The translations under genes were made by a program, and so were the position numbers. 64,000 nucleotides of DNA from Hirschia sp964342355 (GTDB lineage: Bacteria > Pseudomonadota > Alphaproteobacteria > Caulobacterales > Hyphomonadaceae): contig CAYFFG010000003.1 of NCBI GenBank assembly GCA_964342355.1, positions 193,094 through 257,093 on the forward strand, written 5' to 3'. Shown here piece after piece: positions 52,094 through 62,098 of this stretch. The notes below the pieces were generated by a model. That model was not told the DNA's origin. It did no database searches and saw nothing but the letters and a program-made list of their open reading frames with translations. Within the stretch, counting starts at the first letter, position 1, and every line of letters begins with the position of its first letter.

Positions 52094-52387
52094 GTGAACC
52101 AAACGATTAGCAAAGACAAAGCTGTCGCGCTTGTCAGCCATTGGTCCGCAACCGGTTCGGATGAGGCGATCGAACGTCAGCTTAAATTCTCAACATTCTC
52201 TGACGCTTTTGCCTTCATGACGCATGTCGCCCTGAAAGCTGAAGCAATGGATCATCATCCGAATTGGTCGAATGTTTACAATCAGGTCAGTATTCAACTG
52301 ACGACCCATGACGCAAACGGGATCACACAAAAAGACATCGATCTGGCGCGTCACATTAATGACGTCGCCGCGCGCTTCCTGAAGTGA
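52094..52387 (+). CDS. phhB: Pterin-4a-carbinolamine dehydratase
   Basis: The 97-residue protein (GTG at 52094 after AAAGGGTGAGCCC) has the family's motif KAEAMDHHPNWSNVYNQVSI (the active-site histidine pair HH and a later His in LTTHDANGIT) and LARHINDVAARF at the end. It dehydrates 4a-hydroxytetrahydrobiopterin made by aromatic amino-acid hydroxylases. An upstream GTG at 52055 would add 13 residues but falls in the terminator hairpin. Confidence 0.9.
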   Translation: MNQTISKDKAVALVSHWSATGSDEAIERQLKFSTFSDAFAFMTHVALKAEAMDHHPNWSNVYNQVSIQLTTHDANGITQKDIDLARHINDVAARFLK

Positions 52388-52400
52388 CCTGAAAGGGTGA

Positions 52401-52853
52401 CTACTCGCGTGAGATGATGATGACAGAGGCCAGCATCACTTGCGCGTTGCCAGCGCCGACCTGTTTGTCCATCGCGCGTTGCATCCGCGCCCGCAGCACA
52501 TCAAGATTAGGTACCTGACCGTCACGATATGGGCCGTTCGCATAATTGGTCACAGCCCGTCGCAGCGCGTCATTGATACGTGGTCGAATGGCGTCAATAC
52601 GCTTGCGCACCTTAGAGTCCACCACATGTAAGCCGGCGTCAACCTGGATCACGCCAGATACGGTAAACCCGAACGAGACCGACGCCCGAATACCAAACAT
52701 CGGCACATAATCTTCTGAACCGGTTATCTTTTTTGCGAGCGGATCAGCTGTTTCCATGTCCTTGGACACAGATGCGGCGCTTGCGGTTTCCGGGGAAAGC
52801 ACAAGTGCGGAGGCTGCCGTTGCGGCAAAGAGAAGGTAACGCAAAGTTTTCAT
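52401..52853 (-). CDS. Secreted protein, possibly FliL-like
   Basis: The 150-residue protein has a signal peptide (LLFAATAASALVLSPETASA). The C-terminal part (IDAIRPRINDALRRAVTNYA, then LDVLRARMQRAMDKQVGAGN and AQVMLASVIII) has the order of helices and final strand seen in FliL-like domains. No flagellar genes are nearby, and the match is weak, so treat it as an unknown periplasmic protein. Confidence 0.55.
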   Translation of the reverse strand: MKTLRYLLFAATAASALVLSPETASAASVSKDMETADPLAKKITGSEDYVPMFGIRASVSFGFTVSGVIQVDAGLHVVDSKVRKRIDAIRPRINDALRRAVTNYANGPYRDGQVPNLDVLRARMQRAMDKQVGAGNAQVMLASVIIISRE

Positions 52854-52918
52854 AAGCGTCAGCTTACGCGAACACGCTTAATCTTGCGTTACGCCCTACA
52901 AGTGAATTTGAAACAGGC

Positions 52919-54235
52919 CTAGCGCTGACTGTCAGGACGGCCGACACACTCATATACAAAGCCGCGCTTCTTCATGTCATCCGGACCATAAATATTGCGC
53001 AGGTCGACAACGATTGGCGCCGTCAGCGTGTCTTTCACACGTGTCAGGTCCAATGCGCGGAACTGGTCCCACTCTGTCAGGATAACCATCGCATCCGCGC
53101 CCTCAATAGCGTGATACGGACCATCGCAATACATCACATCCTGCAACAGGTGTTGCGCTTCTTTCATGGCTTCCGGGTCGAATGCGCGAACTGTTGCGCC
53201 TGCTTCCTGAAGCGCCGGCACAATGTCCAATGACGGCGCATCACGCATGTCGTCGGTGTTTGGCTTAAACGCCAAGCCAAGCACTGCGATCGTTTTGCCG
53301 GACACGTCTCCGCCCATCGCATTGATAATCTTGCCGGCCATCGCTTTTTTACGAGCCGCGTTGACTTCAATCACCGTGTCGACAATGCGAACCGGGCTCT
53401 CATAGTCATTAGCTGTTTTCGTCAGCGCCAGCGTGTCTTTTGGAAAGCATGATCCGCCATAACCCGGACCAGCATTCAGGAACTTTTTCCCAATACGGTT
53501 ATCCAGGCCAATACCGCGCGCCACACTCTGAACATCTGCGCCGACCTTCTCACACAAGTCTGCGATCTCATTGATGAATGTGATCTTGACTGCAAGGAAC
53601 GCATTACCTGCGTATTTGATCAATTCTGATGTCCGGCGGGACGTAAACAAGATTGGTGTCTCATTGAGGAACAACGGACGATAAAGTTCGCGCATCACTT
53701 CCTGAGCGCGCTCATCATCAGTACCGACTACAACACGGTCTGGAATCTTAAAGTCTTTGATCGCTGCGCCTTCGCGTAGGAATTCCGGGTTTGACACAAC
53801 AGCAAACTCAGCGTCCGGACGTTTTTCACGGATAATACGCTCAACTTCATCGCCCGTACCAACCGGAACAGTCGACTTTGTGACCACGACAGTGAAACCA
53901 TCCATCAGGTCAGCAATCTCTTCCGCCACAGCGTAAACAAATGACAGGTCGGCATGGCCGTCACCCCGGCGAGATGGCGTACCAACAGCGATAAAGACAG
54001 CGTCGGCTGTTTTGACCGCATCGGCAGCGTCGACAGAGAAAAACAGACGCTCTTCGCGCACATTCTTGGCGACCAGTTCTTCCAGTCCCGGCTCAAAAAT
54101 TGGGATTTCGCCATTCTCTAGGCGCTCAATCTTGGAAGCGTCTTTATCAACACATGTGACCGTGTGACCAAAGTCAGCAAAACAGGCCCCTGACACTAGC
54201 CCCACATACCCGGTTCCGATCACTGCAACGCGCAT
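52919..54235 (-). CDS. ugd: UDP-glucose 6-dehydrogenase
   Basis: The 438-residue protein has the NAD-binding start MRVAVIGTGYVGLVSGACFA, the TKSTVPVGTGDE segment, EFLREGAAIKDF, the catalytic Cys in GPGYGGSCFPKDTLAL (near residue 260) and LGLAFKPNTDDMRDAPSLDI. It oxidises UDP-glucose to UDP-glucuronate for polysaccharide synthesis. It stands 220 bp from the sulfate-activation operon on the same strand. Confidence 0.96.
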   Translation of the reverse strand: MRVAVIGTGYVGLVSGACFADFGHTVTCVDKDASKIERLENGEIPIFEPGLEELVAKNVREERLFFSVDAADAVKTADAVFIAVGTPSRRGDGHADLSFVYAVAEEIADLMDGFTVVVTKSTVPVGTGDEVERIIREKRPDAEFAVVSNPEFLREGAAIKDFKIPDRVVVGTDDERAQEVMRELYRPLFLNETPILFTSRRTSELIKYAGNAFLAVKITFINEIADLCEKVGADVQSVARGIGLDNRIGKKFLNAGPGYGGSCFPKDTLALTKTANDYESPVRIVDTVIEVNAARKKAMAGKIINAMGGDVSGKTIAVLGLAFKPNTDDMRDAPSLDIVPALQEAGATVRAFDPEAMKEAQHLLQDVMYCDGPYHAIEGADAMVILTEWDQFRALDLTRVKDTLTAPIVVDLRNIYGPDDMKKRGFVYECVGRPDSQR

Positions 54236-54455
54236 ATTTTACTTCCTTGATCACGACAAGATTTCGATCTTTCATCACGAAACCTGCACCTGCACAACCC
54301 TCGCCTATACGGCGAATTCTGACAGTCTCGCGATATGTAAAATCGGTATTCACATCACGTGCCAGATCAACCGGCCAACAGGTGTGACCAATTAGTTTTT
54401 TTACGATTAGACCAACAAACACGGCGCGATTGTGACCGCATCAGGATTTGACGCC

Positions 54456-55199
54456 TCAGGTGGCCAGACTATCAATCGCAGCGCGCACATCATCCGCCAA
54501 TTCTTTGCGGCAAATCAACAGGTCAGGCAGATAGGTGTCTTCCTGATTATAGCGCATCGGCGTCCCATCAACGCGGGTGACGTGCAGACCTGCGGCTTCA
54601 GCTACCGCCACTGGCGCGCAACTGTCCCACTCATACTGACCGCCTGTGTGCAGATAGATATCCGCTTCGCCACGCACGACAGCCATCGCCTTTGCGCCAG
54701 CAGACCCCATAGGCAGAAGGTCTGCGCCAATCTTTTCAGCAACCGCCACAGCTTCTGCGGCAGGACGCGTGCGGGAAACCAGCATTTTGGGCGGGTTGTT
54801 AAGCGATTTCAGCTCCGGCGGACAATCAGATCGCAAAACAATGTCCATTCCCGGTAACGCCACTGCGCCAACAGTTGCGACACCATCAACCGCCAAGCCG
54901 ACATGCACCGCCCAGTCGGCCCGCTCCTCGCCATATTCGCGCGTACCATCAACAGGGTCGATAATCCACACGCGCGACATATTCAGACGTGATTTATCAT
55001 CAGCGCTCTCTTCAGACAGCACACCGTCATCGGGCCGCTGAGCTGCGATTGCCTGCATCAGGAACGCATTCGCGGTCACATCCCCTGCTTTGCCCAAAGG
55101 TTTGCCCGTGATGAGCGATGAGACGCGCACTTCCTTGAGGATCTTGCCCGCCGCCACCGCCATCTGAGCGGCAAGTTCCGCATCGCTCAACTGGGTCAT
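54456..55199 (-). CDS. cysQ: 3'(2'),5'-bisphosphate nucleotidase
   Basis: The 247-residue inositol-monophosphatase-family protein has LSEESADDKSRL (metal-binding Glu/Asp), the family signature VWIIDPVDGTREYGEERADW, and GGQYEWDSCAPVAVAEAAGL. CysQ removes the 3'-phosphate of PAP, the by-product of sulfate reduction, and protects against its toxicity. Its start overlaps the cysNC stop by 4 bp (ATGA), consistent with translational coupling in the same operon. Confidence 0.92.
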   Translation of the reverse strand: MTQLSDAELAAQMAVAAGKILKEVRVSSLITGKPLGKAGDVTANAFLMQAIAAQRPDDGVLSEESADDKSRLNMSRVWIIDPVDGTREYGEERADWAVHVGLAVDGVATVGAVALPGMDIVLRSDCPPELKSLNNPPKMLVSRTRPAAEAVAVAEKIGADLLPMGSAGAKAMAVVRGEADIYLHTGGQYEWDSCAPVAVAEAAGLHVTRVDGTPMRYNQEDTYLPDLLICRKELADDVRAAIDSLAT

Positions 55200-57121
55200 G
55201 ACGTCGCCAAAAGTTTAGCAACGATCACTTCTGCTGCTTCTTCAGCTGTCATCTCGGTCGTCTTGACCGTGATTTCAGGGTTTTCAGGCGCTTCATAAGG
55301 ACTGTCGATACCAGTGAAGTTCTTCAACTGACCGGAACGCGCCTTTTTATAAAGCCCCTTCACATCCCGCTCTTCCGCCACTTCAAGCGGCGTATCGACG
55401 AAGACTTCAATGAAATCACCATCCGGGATCATCTCGCGCACCATCTCGCGCTCGGCGCGGAAAGGCGAAATGAATGCCGTCAGCACAACCAGACCCGCAT
55501 CCGTCATCAACTTGGCGACCTCACCGACACGGCGGATATTTTCCACCCGATCAGCATCTGTGAAGCCCAGGTCTTTGTTGAGGCCGTGGCGCACATTGTC
55601 TCCATCCAGCAGGAAGGAATGCTTGCCCATTGCATAAAGCTTTTTCTCAACCAGGTTGGCGATAGTTGATTTCCCGGAACCAGAGAGTCCGGTGAACCAC
55701 AACAGTTTCGCAGTCTGGTTTTTCTGCGCAGCATGCGCTTCACGGTCAATATCAACCGCCTGCCAGTGAATATTCTGCGAACGACGCAGCGCAAAGTGGA
55801 TCATGCCTGCCGCAACCGTCGCATTAGTCATCCGGTCGATCAGGATAAATCCGCCCATGTCCGGGTTGTCAGCATAAGCCTCAAACGGGATCGGTTTGGA
55901 TGTTGCAAGGTTACAGACACCAATCGAGTTCAGCTTCAGTGTTTTAGACGGCAGTTTGCCGGCCGTGTTCACATTCACTTCGTACTTTGGCTCTGTAATT
56001 GTCGCAGACACGGAGTTTGCGCCGATTTTGAGAAGATACGGGCGGCCTGCCAGCATTTCTTCTTCCGCCATCCACACGATCGTCGCTTCAAACTGATCAG
56101 CTACTTCCAGAGGCGAATCTGAAGCACTGATAATGTCACCACGCGAACAATCGATTTCATCATTGAAAGTCAGCGTCACGGATTGCCCCGCAACCGCCTC
56201 TTCCAAATCCCCATCCATTGTGACGATGGATTTGACCGTCGATGTCTTGCCCGATGGCAGAACGCGGATCGCATCGCCTGGCTTGACTGAGCCGGATGTC
56301 ACCAGACCGGAGAAGCCACGAAAGTCCAGGTTTGGACGGTTCACCCACTGAACGCTCATCCGGAATTCACGATCCGCCATGCGCGCATTATTTACCGGCG
56401 CTTCTTCCAGCGTCTGCATGAGGGTCGCTCCCTCATACCAATCCATCGCATCACTCTTGGTGACGATGTTGTCGCCTTTCAGACCGGAAATCGGGATTGC
56501 GGTAAAGTTCGCCAGGCCGATTGAATCAGCAAACTCTTTGTAGTTTTCGACAATCTCGTCGAACCAGTCTTGCTTATAATCAACCAGATCCATCTTGTTG
56601 ACCGCCAGCACCACATTGCGGATGCCCAAAAGGTTCACAAGGTAAGAGTGGCGCTTGGTCTGGGTGAGCACGCCCTGACGCGCATCAATCAGAATAACAG
56701 CCAGATCAGCGGTCGAGGCGCCGGTCACCATATTGCGGGTGTATTGTTCGTGGCCAGGCGTGTCCGCGACAATGAACTTGCGCTTTTCAGTCGCAAAGAA
56801 ACGATAGGCGACGTCAATCGTGATGCCCTGTTCGCGTTCAGCCGCAAGACCGTCCACCAGCAAGGCAAAGTCGATTTCCTGTCCTTGCGTGCCGACGGAT
56901 TTGGAGTCTTTCTCCAGACTGGCCAGCTGATCTTCAAAGATCATCTTGGAGTCATACAGCAACCGCCCGATCAGCGTGGATTTCCCGTCATCCACGGAAC
57001 CACATGTGATAAAACGCAGCATGGATTTGTGCTGGTGTTTGACGAGGTATGCGTCAATGTCCTCAGCGATCAGCGCTTCGGCCTGATAGGCTTTGGAATC
57101 TGTTTGGGTATCGTGGGTCAT
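55196..57121 (-). CDS. cysNC: Bifunctional sulfate adenylyltransferase large subunit / APS kinase
   Basis: The 641-residue protein has an N-terminal GTPase domain (about 35-255) with CGSVDDGKSTLIGRLLYDS, VADTPGHEQYTRN and VLAVNKMDLV, two EF-Tu-like beta domains (to about 450), and a C-terminal APS kinase (about 460-641) with WFTGLSGSGKSTIANLVE and DGDNVRHGLNKDLGF. With CysD it makes APS, then phosphorylates it to PAPS. This fused form is common in alphaproteobacteria. It lies 2 bp after cysD. Confidence 0.96.
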   Translation of the reverse strand: MTHDTQTDSKAYQAEALIAEDIDAYLVKHQHKSMLRFITCGSVDDGKSTLIGRLLYDSKMIFEDQLASLEKDSKSVGTQGQEIDFALLVDGLAAEREQGITIDVAYRFFATEKRKFIVADTPGHEQYTRNMVTGASTADLAVILIDARQGVLTQTKRHSYLVNLLGIRNVVLAVNKMDLVDYKQDWFDEIVENYKEFADSIGLANFTAIPISGLKGDNIVTKSDAMDWYEGATLMQTLEEAPVNNARMADREFRMSVQWVNRPNLDFRGFSGLVTSGSVKPGDAIRVLPSGKTSTVKSIVTMDGDLEEAVAGQSVTLTFNDEIDCSRGDIISASDSPLEVADQFEATIVWMAEEEMLAGRPYLLKIGANSVSATITEPKYEVNVNTAGKLPSKTLKLNSIGVCNLATSKPIPFEAYADNPDMGGFILIDRMTNATVAAGMIHFALRRSQNIHWQAVDIDREAHAAQKNQTAKLLWFTGLSGSGKSTIANLVEKKLYAMGKHSFLLDGDNVRHGLNKDLGFTDADRVENIRRVGEVAKLMTDAGLVVLTAFISPFRAEREMVREMIPDGDFIEVFVDTPLEVAEERDVKGLYKKARSGQLKNFTGIDSPYEAPENPEITVKTTEMTAEEAAEVIVAKLLATS

Positions 57122-57123
57122 GT

Positions 57124-58038
57124 TTAGAAATACCCTTCCTGTTTCTTCTTCTCCATCGACGCAGATTGGTCGTGGTCAATCGCGCGCCCTTGGCGCTCTG
57201 ACGTCGTTGTCAGAAGCATTTCCTGAATGATCTCAGGTAAAGTCGCCGCCTCAGATTCAACGGCGCCTGTCAGCGGATAACAGCCCAGCGTCCGGAAACG
57301 GATAGACCGCATGACAGGCTCTTCGCCATCTTTCAGCGGGAAGCGTTCATCATCCACCATCAACAGCAAGCCATCGCGCTCAACGGTCGGACGCTTCTCA
57401 GAGAAGTAAAGCGGCACAATCTCGATGTTTTCCAAATGGATGTACTGCCAGATATCCAACTCGGTCCAGTTAGACAGCGGGAAGACACGGATGCTCTCAC
57501 CCTTGGCCTTACGCATGTTGTAGGTTTTCCACAATTCAGGGCGCTGGTTTTTCGGGTCCCAACGGTGGTTCGCCGTCCGGAATGAGAAAATACGTTCTTT
57601 CGCGCGAGACTTTTCCTCGTCGCGGCGGGCGCCGCCAAAGGCTGCGTCAAATCCATATTTGGTCAGCGCTTGCTTAAGACCCTCTGTCTTCCACATGTCT
57701 GTGTGAAGAGATCCATGGTCGAACGGGTTGATGCCCTTCTCTTTTGCTTCCGGGTTTTGATAAACCAAAAGCTCCATGCCAGCATCTTTAGCTGCTTTCT
57801 CGCGCAGCTCGTACATGGCCTTGAATTTCCACGTCGTGTCGACATGCATCAACGGAAATGGCGGCGGCGACGGATAGAACGCCTTTTTGGCAAGATGCAG
57901 CATGACAGCAGAGTCTTTACCCACGGAATAAAGCATCACAGGCTTTTCAGCCTCTGCAGCCACTTCGCGCATGATGTGAATGCTTTCAGCTTCCAGTCTT
58001 TGCAGGTGGGTTAAGCGCGCACCTTCTAGTTTGGACAT
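57124..58038 (-). CDS. cysD: Sulfate adenylyltransferase small subunit
   Basis: The 304-residue protein has the ATP-pyrophosphatase loop PVMLYSVGKDSAVMLHLAKK (residues about 34-53), the FGGARRDEEKSRAKERIFSF segment, and the C-terminal RFRTLGCYPLTGAVES. It forms the heterodimer with CysN that activates sulfate. It is the first gene of the cysD-cysNC-cysQ operon. Confidence 0.97.
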   Translation of the reverse strand: MSKLEGARLTHLQRLEAESIHIMREVAAEAEKPVMLYSVGKDSAVMLHLAKKAFYPSPPPFPLMHVDTTWKFKAMYELREKAAKDAGMELLVYQNPEAKEKGINPFDHGSLHTDMWKTEGLKQALTKYGFDAAFGGARRDEEKSRAKERIFSFRTANHRWDPKNQRPELWKTYNMRKAKGESIRVFPLSNWTELDIWQYIHLENIEIVPLYFSEKRPTVERDGLLLMVDDERFPLKDGEEPVMRSIRFRTLGCYPLTGAVESEAATLPEIIQEMLLTTTSERQGRAIDHDQSASMEKKKQEGYF

Positions 58039-58239
58039 GGATAAATCGCCCTTCTTCGTTCTTAACTCACCAAGAACCAGTCATAAATGTAACACGTCGG
58101 ATAAGTTGCGCCTTTGTGCAACAGATGCGCCGCGAATGCTCTGACATGGAATAGTGATTATGCGGATGAACCACAACGCCGCCATTATAAGGCAGGTCTC
58201 ATTCGAATTTTTAGAAAAACTGATCTATTAGCACAATGA

Positions 58240-59193
58240 TCAAGTTTGGCTCGTCGTCATCGCCACGAAGACATCTTCTAAGTCCGGTTCTTCCGTTGCG
58301 ATGTCACGTACGCGGATGCCGCTTTCGCGGAAGATTTCCAGAAGATCCGTAATCCGAGTGTTGTTCGCATGATAAGTCACAACAATCGCGCCATCCTCGC
58401 GCACTTTGGCTTTGCGGTCGCGCAATTCCTGCGGCAGCATTTTGATCTCGTCTTCTGGGTGAATGATCAGCGTTTTCTGGTCGAGGCGTTGTAACAATTC
58501 AGCAGTCGGCTCACATGCGACCACTTCGCCATGGTTGATAATCGCGATGCGGTCACACAATTCCTGGGCTTCTTCCAGATAGTGCGTCGTTAGAACAATC
58601 GTTGTCCCGCGCGCATGCAGCTCTTTGACATAGTCCCATAGCTGGCGGCGCAATTCGACGTCCACACCAGCCGTTGGTTCATCCAGGATCAGCACAGGCG
58701 GCGCATGCACCAGAGCCTTGGCCACCATCAATCGGCGCTTCATCCCGCCAGACAATTGGCGCACATAGGCGTCCTTCTTGTCGCCTAGCCCCAGCGCTTC
58801 CAGGATTTCATCCGACCGGCGCTCGCTGACAGGCACGCCATAAAAACCCGCCATCAACTCCAGGCTTTCACGCGGGGTAAAAAACGGGTCCATATTGATT
58901 TCCTGCGGCACAACGCCCAGCGCCGCGCGCGCAGAACGCGGATGCTTGTCGATATCAATGTCCCAGATCTTCACCTGACCAGCCGTCTTGTTCACCAGAC
59001 CGGAGATGATGTTGATCATGGTGGACTTGCCGGCGCCGTTTGGTCCTAAGAGACCAAAGATAGACCCACGCGGAATTTCCAGATCCACACCCTTGAGCGC
59101 ATCTTTTGCCGCCATTTTCTTTTGGGCTGGATAGGTCTTTTTCAGGCCGGTCACTTCAATCGCTAGGTCAGGCATGTGGATTGGCGATTTCAT
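58240..59193 (-). CDS. ABC-2-type transporter ATP-binding protein
   Basis: The 317-residue protein has Walker A (LLGPNGAGKSTMINIIS, residues about 48-64), a Q-loop in VVPQEINMDP, the signature LSGGMKRRLMVAKAL, Walker B VLILDEPTAGVD and the switch His in TTHYLEEA. A C-terminal extension of about 80 residues follows. No matching permease gene lies in the window on either side, so its membrane partner must be elsewhere. The substrate is unknown. Confidence 0.9.
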   Translation of the reverse strand: MKSPIHMPDLAIEVTGLKKTYPAQKKMAAKDALKGVDLEIPRGSIFGLLGPNGAGKSTMINIISGLVNKTAGQVKIWDIDIDKHPRSARAALGVVPQEINMDPFFTPRESLELMAGFYGVPVSERRSDEILEALGLGDKKDAYVRQLSGGMKRRLMVAKALVHAPPVLILDEPTAGVDVELRRQLWDYVKELHARGTTIVLTTHYLEEAQELCDRIAIINHGEVVACEPTAELLQRLDQKTLIIHPEDEIKMLPQELRDRKAKVREDGAIVVTYHANNTRITDLLEIFRESGIRVRDIATEEPDLEDVFVAMTTSQT

Positions 59194-59384
59194 AAACGGC
59201 GCTCCCTCAAGACATCGGAATAAAGCATGCAGGCGTCAACACTTAAGCCGACGCGGCCAAGTATTAAAGCCCAAAGCTTGCAATAACGCTTATCAGCCGC
59301 CTTGCTTAGAGGCGCGATGCAGCGCAAAACCTTATCCCGGATGAAAGCAAACAGCCATTAGCGCCCAGACAAGAGGTAAGCCAC

Positions 59385-60734
59385 ATGTCACGTAAATATT
59401 TCGGCACAGACGGTATTCGTGGCCCCGCTAATTCTGGTCCGATGACGCCTGAAGTGGTGATGCGACTTGGTATGGCGGCGGCCGCTTATTTCAAACAGGA
59501 CGCTTCGCGCCGCCATTCGGTCGTCATCGGCAAGGACACACGCCTGTCCGGTTACATGATCGAGCCTGCTCTTGCTGCGGGCTTCACGGCAGTTGGCATG
59601 GACGTCATTTTGTTTGGCCCGCTTCCAACTCCCGGCGTCGCTATGCTCACCCGGTCCCTTCGCGCCGACCTGGGCGTGATGATCTCCGCCTCACACAATC
59701 CGTATGCGGATAATGGCATTAAACTCTTTGGTCCGGACGGTCACAAACTGTCGGATGAAACCGAACTGGAAATCGAAGCGATGATGGAGCGTCCAATGGA
59801 CGCCAACCTTGCCAAATCCGCTCAGCTTGGCCGCGCCACCCGCGTGGACGATGCTCAGGCGCGCTATGTTGAGATCGTCAAAGCGACCTTCCCCCGCCGA
59901 CAGCGCCTGGACAATCTGCGCATCGTCGTCGATTGCGCCAACGGCGCAGCATACAAAGTCGCGCCAAAAGTCCTTTATGAACTCGGGGCTGAAGTTATTT
60001 CTCTTGGCGTCTCGCCAAATGGTTTCAACATCAACGAAGAATGCGGCTCAACTGACACCCGCGCCCTTTGTGATGCTGTTTTAAAATACCGCGCAGACAT
60101 TGGTATTGCGCTTGATGGCGATGCTGACCGCGTGGTCCTCTGCGATGAAAAAGGACAAGTCATTGATGGCGATCAGGTCATGGCTGTTATCGCGCGCTCA
60201 TGGAAAGAACGCGGACGCCTCGCCAAACCGGCTGTGACAGCCACCGTCATGTCCAACCTCGGCCTTGAGACCTTCTTAAAATCTATCGACATCGAGTTAC
60301 GTCGCACCAAAGTTGGCGACCGCTATGTGGTACAGGACATGCGCGAAACCGGCGTCAACCTTGGCGGCGAGCAGTCAGGCCACATCGTCATGACTGACTT
60401 TGCCACCACGGGCGACGGTCTTATCGCCGCCCTACAGGTTCTCTCCGTTGTGGGCGAAACCGGAAAGCCCGTCTCTGAGGTCGCCCAGGTCTTCACCCCC
60501 GCCCCGCAACGCCTCGATAATGTGCGCTTTACGGGCAAGAACCCGCTGGAAAAAGCCAAGGTCAAAGCCGTCATGAAAGATGTCGAAGCCATGCTGGGCG
60601 ACGCTGGCCGTCTGGTCGTGCGCAAATCCGGCACCGAGCCTTTAATCCGCGTGATGGCCGAAGCGTTAGACGAAGCCAAAATGAACGAAGCCGTCGACAC
60701 AGTTGTCGCGGCGGTGAAAGCAGAGATGAGCTGA
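59385..60734 (+). CDS. glmM: Phosphoglucosamine mutase
   Basis: The 449-residue protein has YFGTDGIRGPAN at the start, the phosphoserine loop GVMISASHNPYADNGIKLFG (Ser near residue 101), the metal-binding GIALDGDADRVVLCDEKGQV, the sugar-binding GGEQSGHIVMTDFATTGDG and the C-terminal RKSGTEPLIRVMAE. It makes glucosamine-1-phosphate for UDP-GlcNAc, used in peptidoglycan and lipopolysaccharide. It starts after AAGAGGTAAGCCAC. Confidence 0.96.
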   Translation: MSRKYFGTDGIRGPANSGPMTPEVVMRLGMAAAAYFKQDASRRHSVVIGKDTRLSGYMIEPALAAGFTAVGMDVILFGPLPTPGVAMLTRSLRADLGVMISASHNPYADNGIKLFGPDGHKLSDETELEIEAMMERPMDANLAKSAQLGRATRVDDAQARYVEIVKATFPRRQRLDNLRIVVDCANGAAYKVAPKVLYELGAEVISLGVSPNGFNINEECGSTDTRALCDAVLKYRADIGIALDGDADRVVLCDEKGQVIDGDQVMAVIARSWKERGRLAKPAVTATVMSNLGLETFLKSIDIELRRTKVGDRYVVQDMRETGVNLGGEQSGHIVMTDFATTGDGLIAALQVLSVVGETGKPVSEVAQVFTPAPQRLDNVRFTGKNPLEKAKVKAVMKDVEAMLGDAGRLVVRKSGTEPLIRVMAEALDEAKMNEAVDTVVAAVKAEMS

Positions 60735-60797
60735 ATTGACTTGAAGCGCGCGCAGGGTCTCCCTGTCCTGCCTGGGTCGCCTGGTGTTAAACGCTGA

Positions 60798-61286
60798 CTA
60801 AATTACCGCGACGGCGTCCGCTTCAACGCGGACGTCAGGATGAAAGAGATCAGCGACACCGATCAATGCGCTTGCAGGCGGCTTGTCTTGATTGATAAAC
60901 GCATCGCGCACCTCACGAATGACCGCCAACTCAGCCACATCATAATCGCGCACATAAAGCGTGATCCGCGCCACATTGGAAAAATCTCCGCCCGCCGCTT
61001 TAAGAGTGGCCTGCATATTCTCCAAAACCTGCCTTAATTGGGTTGCAACGTCAGATCCCGCCACACTGCCATCTGCGCGCAAAGGCACGTGACCTGACAG
61101 GAAAACGAGCTTGCCGCCCTCCACCGCCATGCCCTGCGAAATTCCGGGTATCTGCGCGCCTTGCGGGTTGATTGGCGTAAGCATGACTTTTTCCTCCAAT
61201 TGGTCAGCATGAGCAGGACTCAATACGCCAAATGCAACACCGGCTGCGCCTGTTGCAATCGCCTGACGTCGATCAAGATCGCGCAT
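60798..61286 (-). CDS. Exported RidA-family protein
   Basis: The 162-residue protein has a twin-arginine-like N-terminus (DRRQAIATGAAGVAFGVLS, cleavage near ADQ) and then a RidA fold (MAVEGGKLVFLSGHVPLRAD, QVLENMQATLKAAGGDFSNV, then the last strand VRVEADAVAVI). The catalytic Arg that binds the carboxylate of enamine/imine substrates in classical RidA is replaced here (PPASALIGV instead of P-x-R-S-x-V), so it is likely another Rid subfamily without deaminase activity. Confidence 0.82.
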   Translation of the reverse strand: MRDLDRRQAIATGAAGVAFGVLSPAHADQLEEKVMLTPINPQGAQIPGISQGMAVEGGKLVFLSGHVPLRADGSVAGSDVATQLRQVLENMQATLKAAGGDFSNVARITLYVRDYDVAELAVIREVRDAFINQDKPPASALIGVADLFHPDVRVEADAVAVI

Positions 61287-61427
61287 ATCAACTCCCTCTT
61301 TTATAGGTTCGTTACGCCAATATATTTATCATGATACATTTTTCAACCGCGATTATGGGAGACTGAAAACCTAGTTGCGATTGTTCACTTTTTGTACTAG
61401 CCTGATCCTAAAATGGGAGGGACATTC

Positions 61428-62042
61428 ATGAGCGACTTGAAATCACAAGACGATCTGCGCACGGTTTACAAAAAACCAGCCGGCGGCGCTGTCGCAAAAG
61501 ACATCGCCCGCATTGACGATCATTTCCGTCGCTTTATCGAATTATCCCCTTTTCTCTGCATGGGCACGGTCGGAAAGGACGGCTTGTGCGATGTGTCTCC
61601 GCGCGGCGGTGAGCCAGGCTTTGTGCATGTGATCAACGAGACAACGCTCGCCATGCCCGACCGTCCCGGAAACAACCGCCTCGACAGCCTGTCAAACCTC
61701 ACTGAAAACCCGGGCGTGGGCCTGTTATTCTTCATTCCAGGATTTGAAGACTGTGTGCGCATTAATGGCGTTGCGCGCTCCACGACAGAACCAGAGCTCA
61801 TGGCGCGGTTTGTCTTTGAAGGAAAACCCCCGCGTTCTGTCCTCGTGATCGACATCAAAGAGGCTTATCTGCACTGCCCTAAAGCGATTAAGCGCGCCGG
61901 TCTCTGGCAACCAGACCACTATGCGGATCGCACGCAATTCCCCTCAGCCGGACAGGTTTACCGCGACCAGATGAAGCTGGATGCGCCAACCGAACAGGTC
62001 GACGCCGCATTAGAGAAAAACGCCCGCGACGAGCTTTACTAA
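61428..62042 (+). CDS. Pyridoxamine-phosphate-oxidase-like flavin/haem-binding protein
   Basis: The 204-residue protein (ATG at 61428 after TGGGAGGGACATTC) has the split-barrel features FLCMGTVGKDGLCDVSPRGG, then MPDRPGNNRLDSLSNLTENP, GLLFFIPGFEDCVRINGVAR and KAYLHCPKAIKRAGLW-like ending (KEAYLHCPKAIKRAGLW). This matches the MSMEG_1061/FMN-binding subgroup of the PNPOx-like superfamily. The substrate is unknown. It is divergent from the RidA gene. Confidence 0.82.
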   Translation: MSDLKSQDDLRTVYKKPAGGAVAKDIARIDDHFRRFIELSPFLCMGTVGKDGLCDVSPRGGEPGFVHVINETTLAMPDRPGNNRLDSLSNLTENPGVGLLFFIPGFEDCVRINGVARSTTEPELMARFVFEGKPPRSVLVIDIKEAYLHCPKAIKRAGLWQPDHYADRTQFPSAGQVYRDQMKLDAPTEQVDAALEKNARDELY

Positions 62043-62098
62043 ACCGCCTATACTGGTCCCTGATTCATCTATTCGCATGAACAGCATAAGGGGACCTC

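Noticed and set aside
58039..58239. Possible riboswitch upstream of cysD
   Set aside because: No recognisable SAM or other riboswitch core motif could be found in the 200-bp leader.
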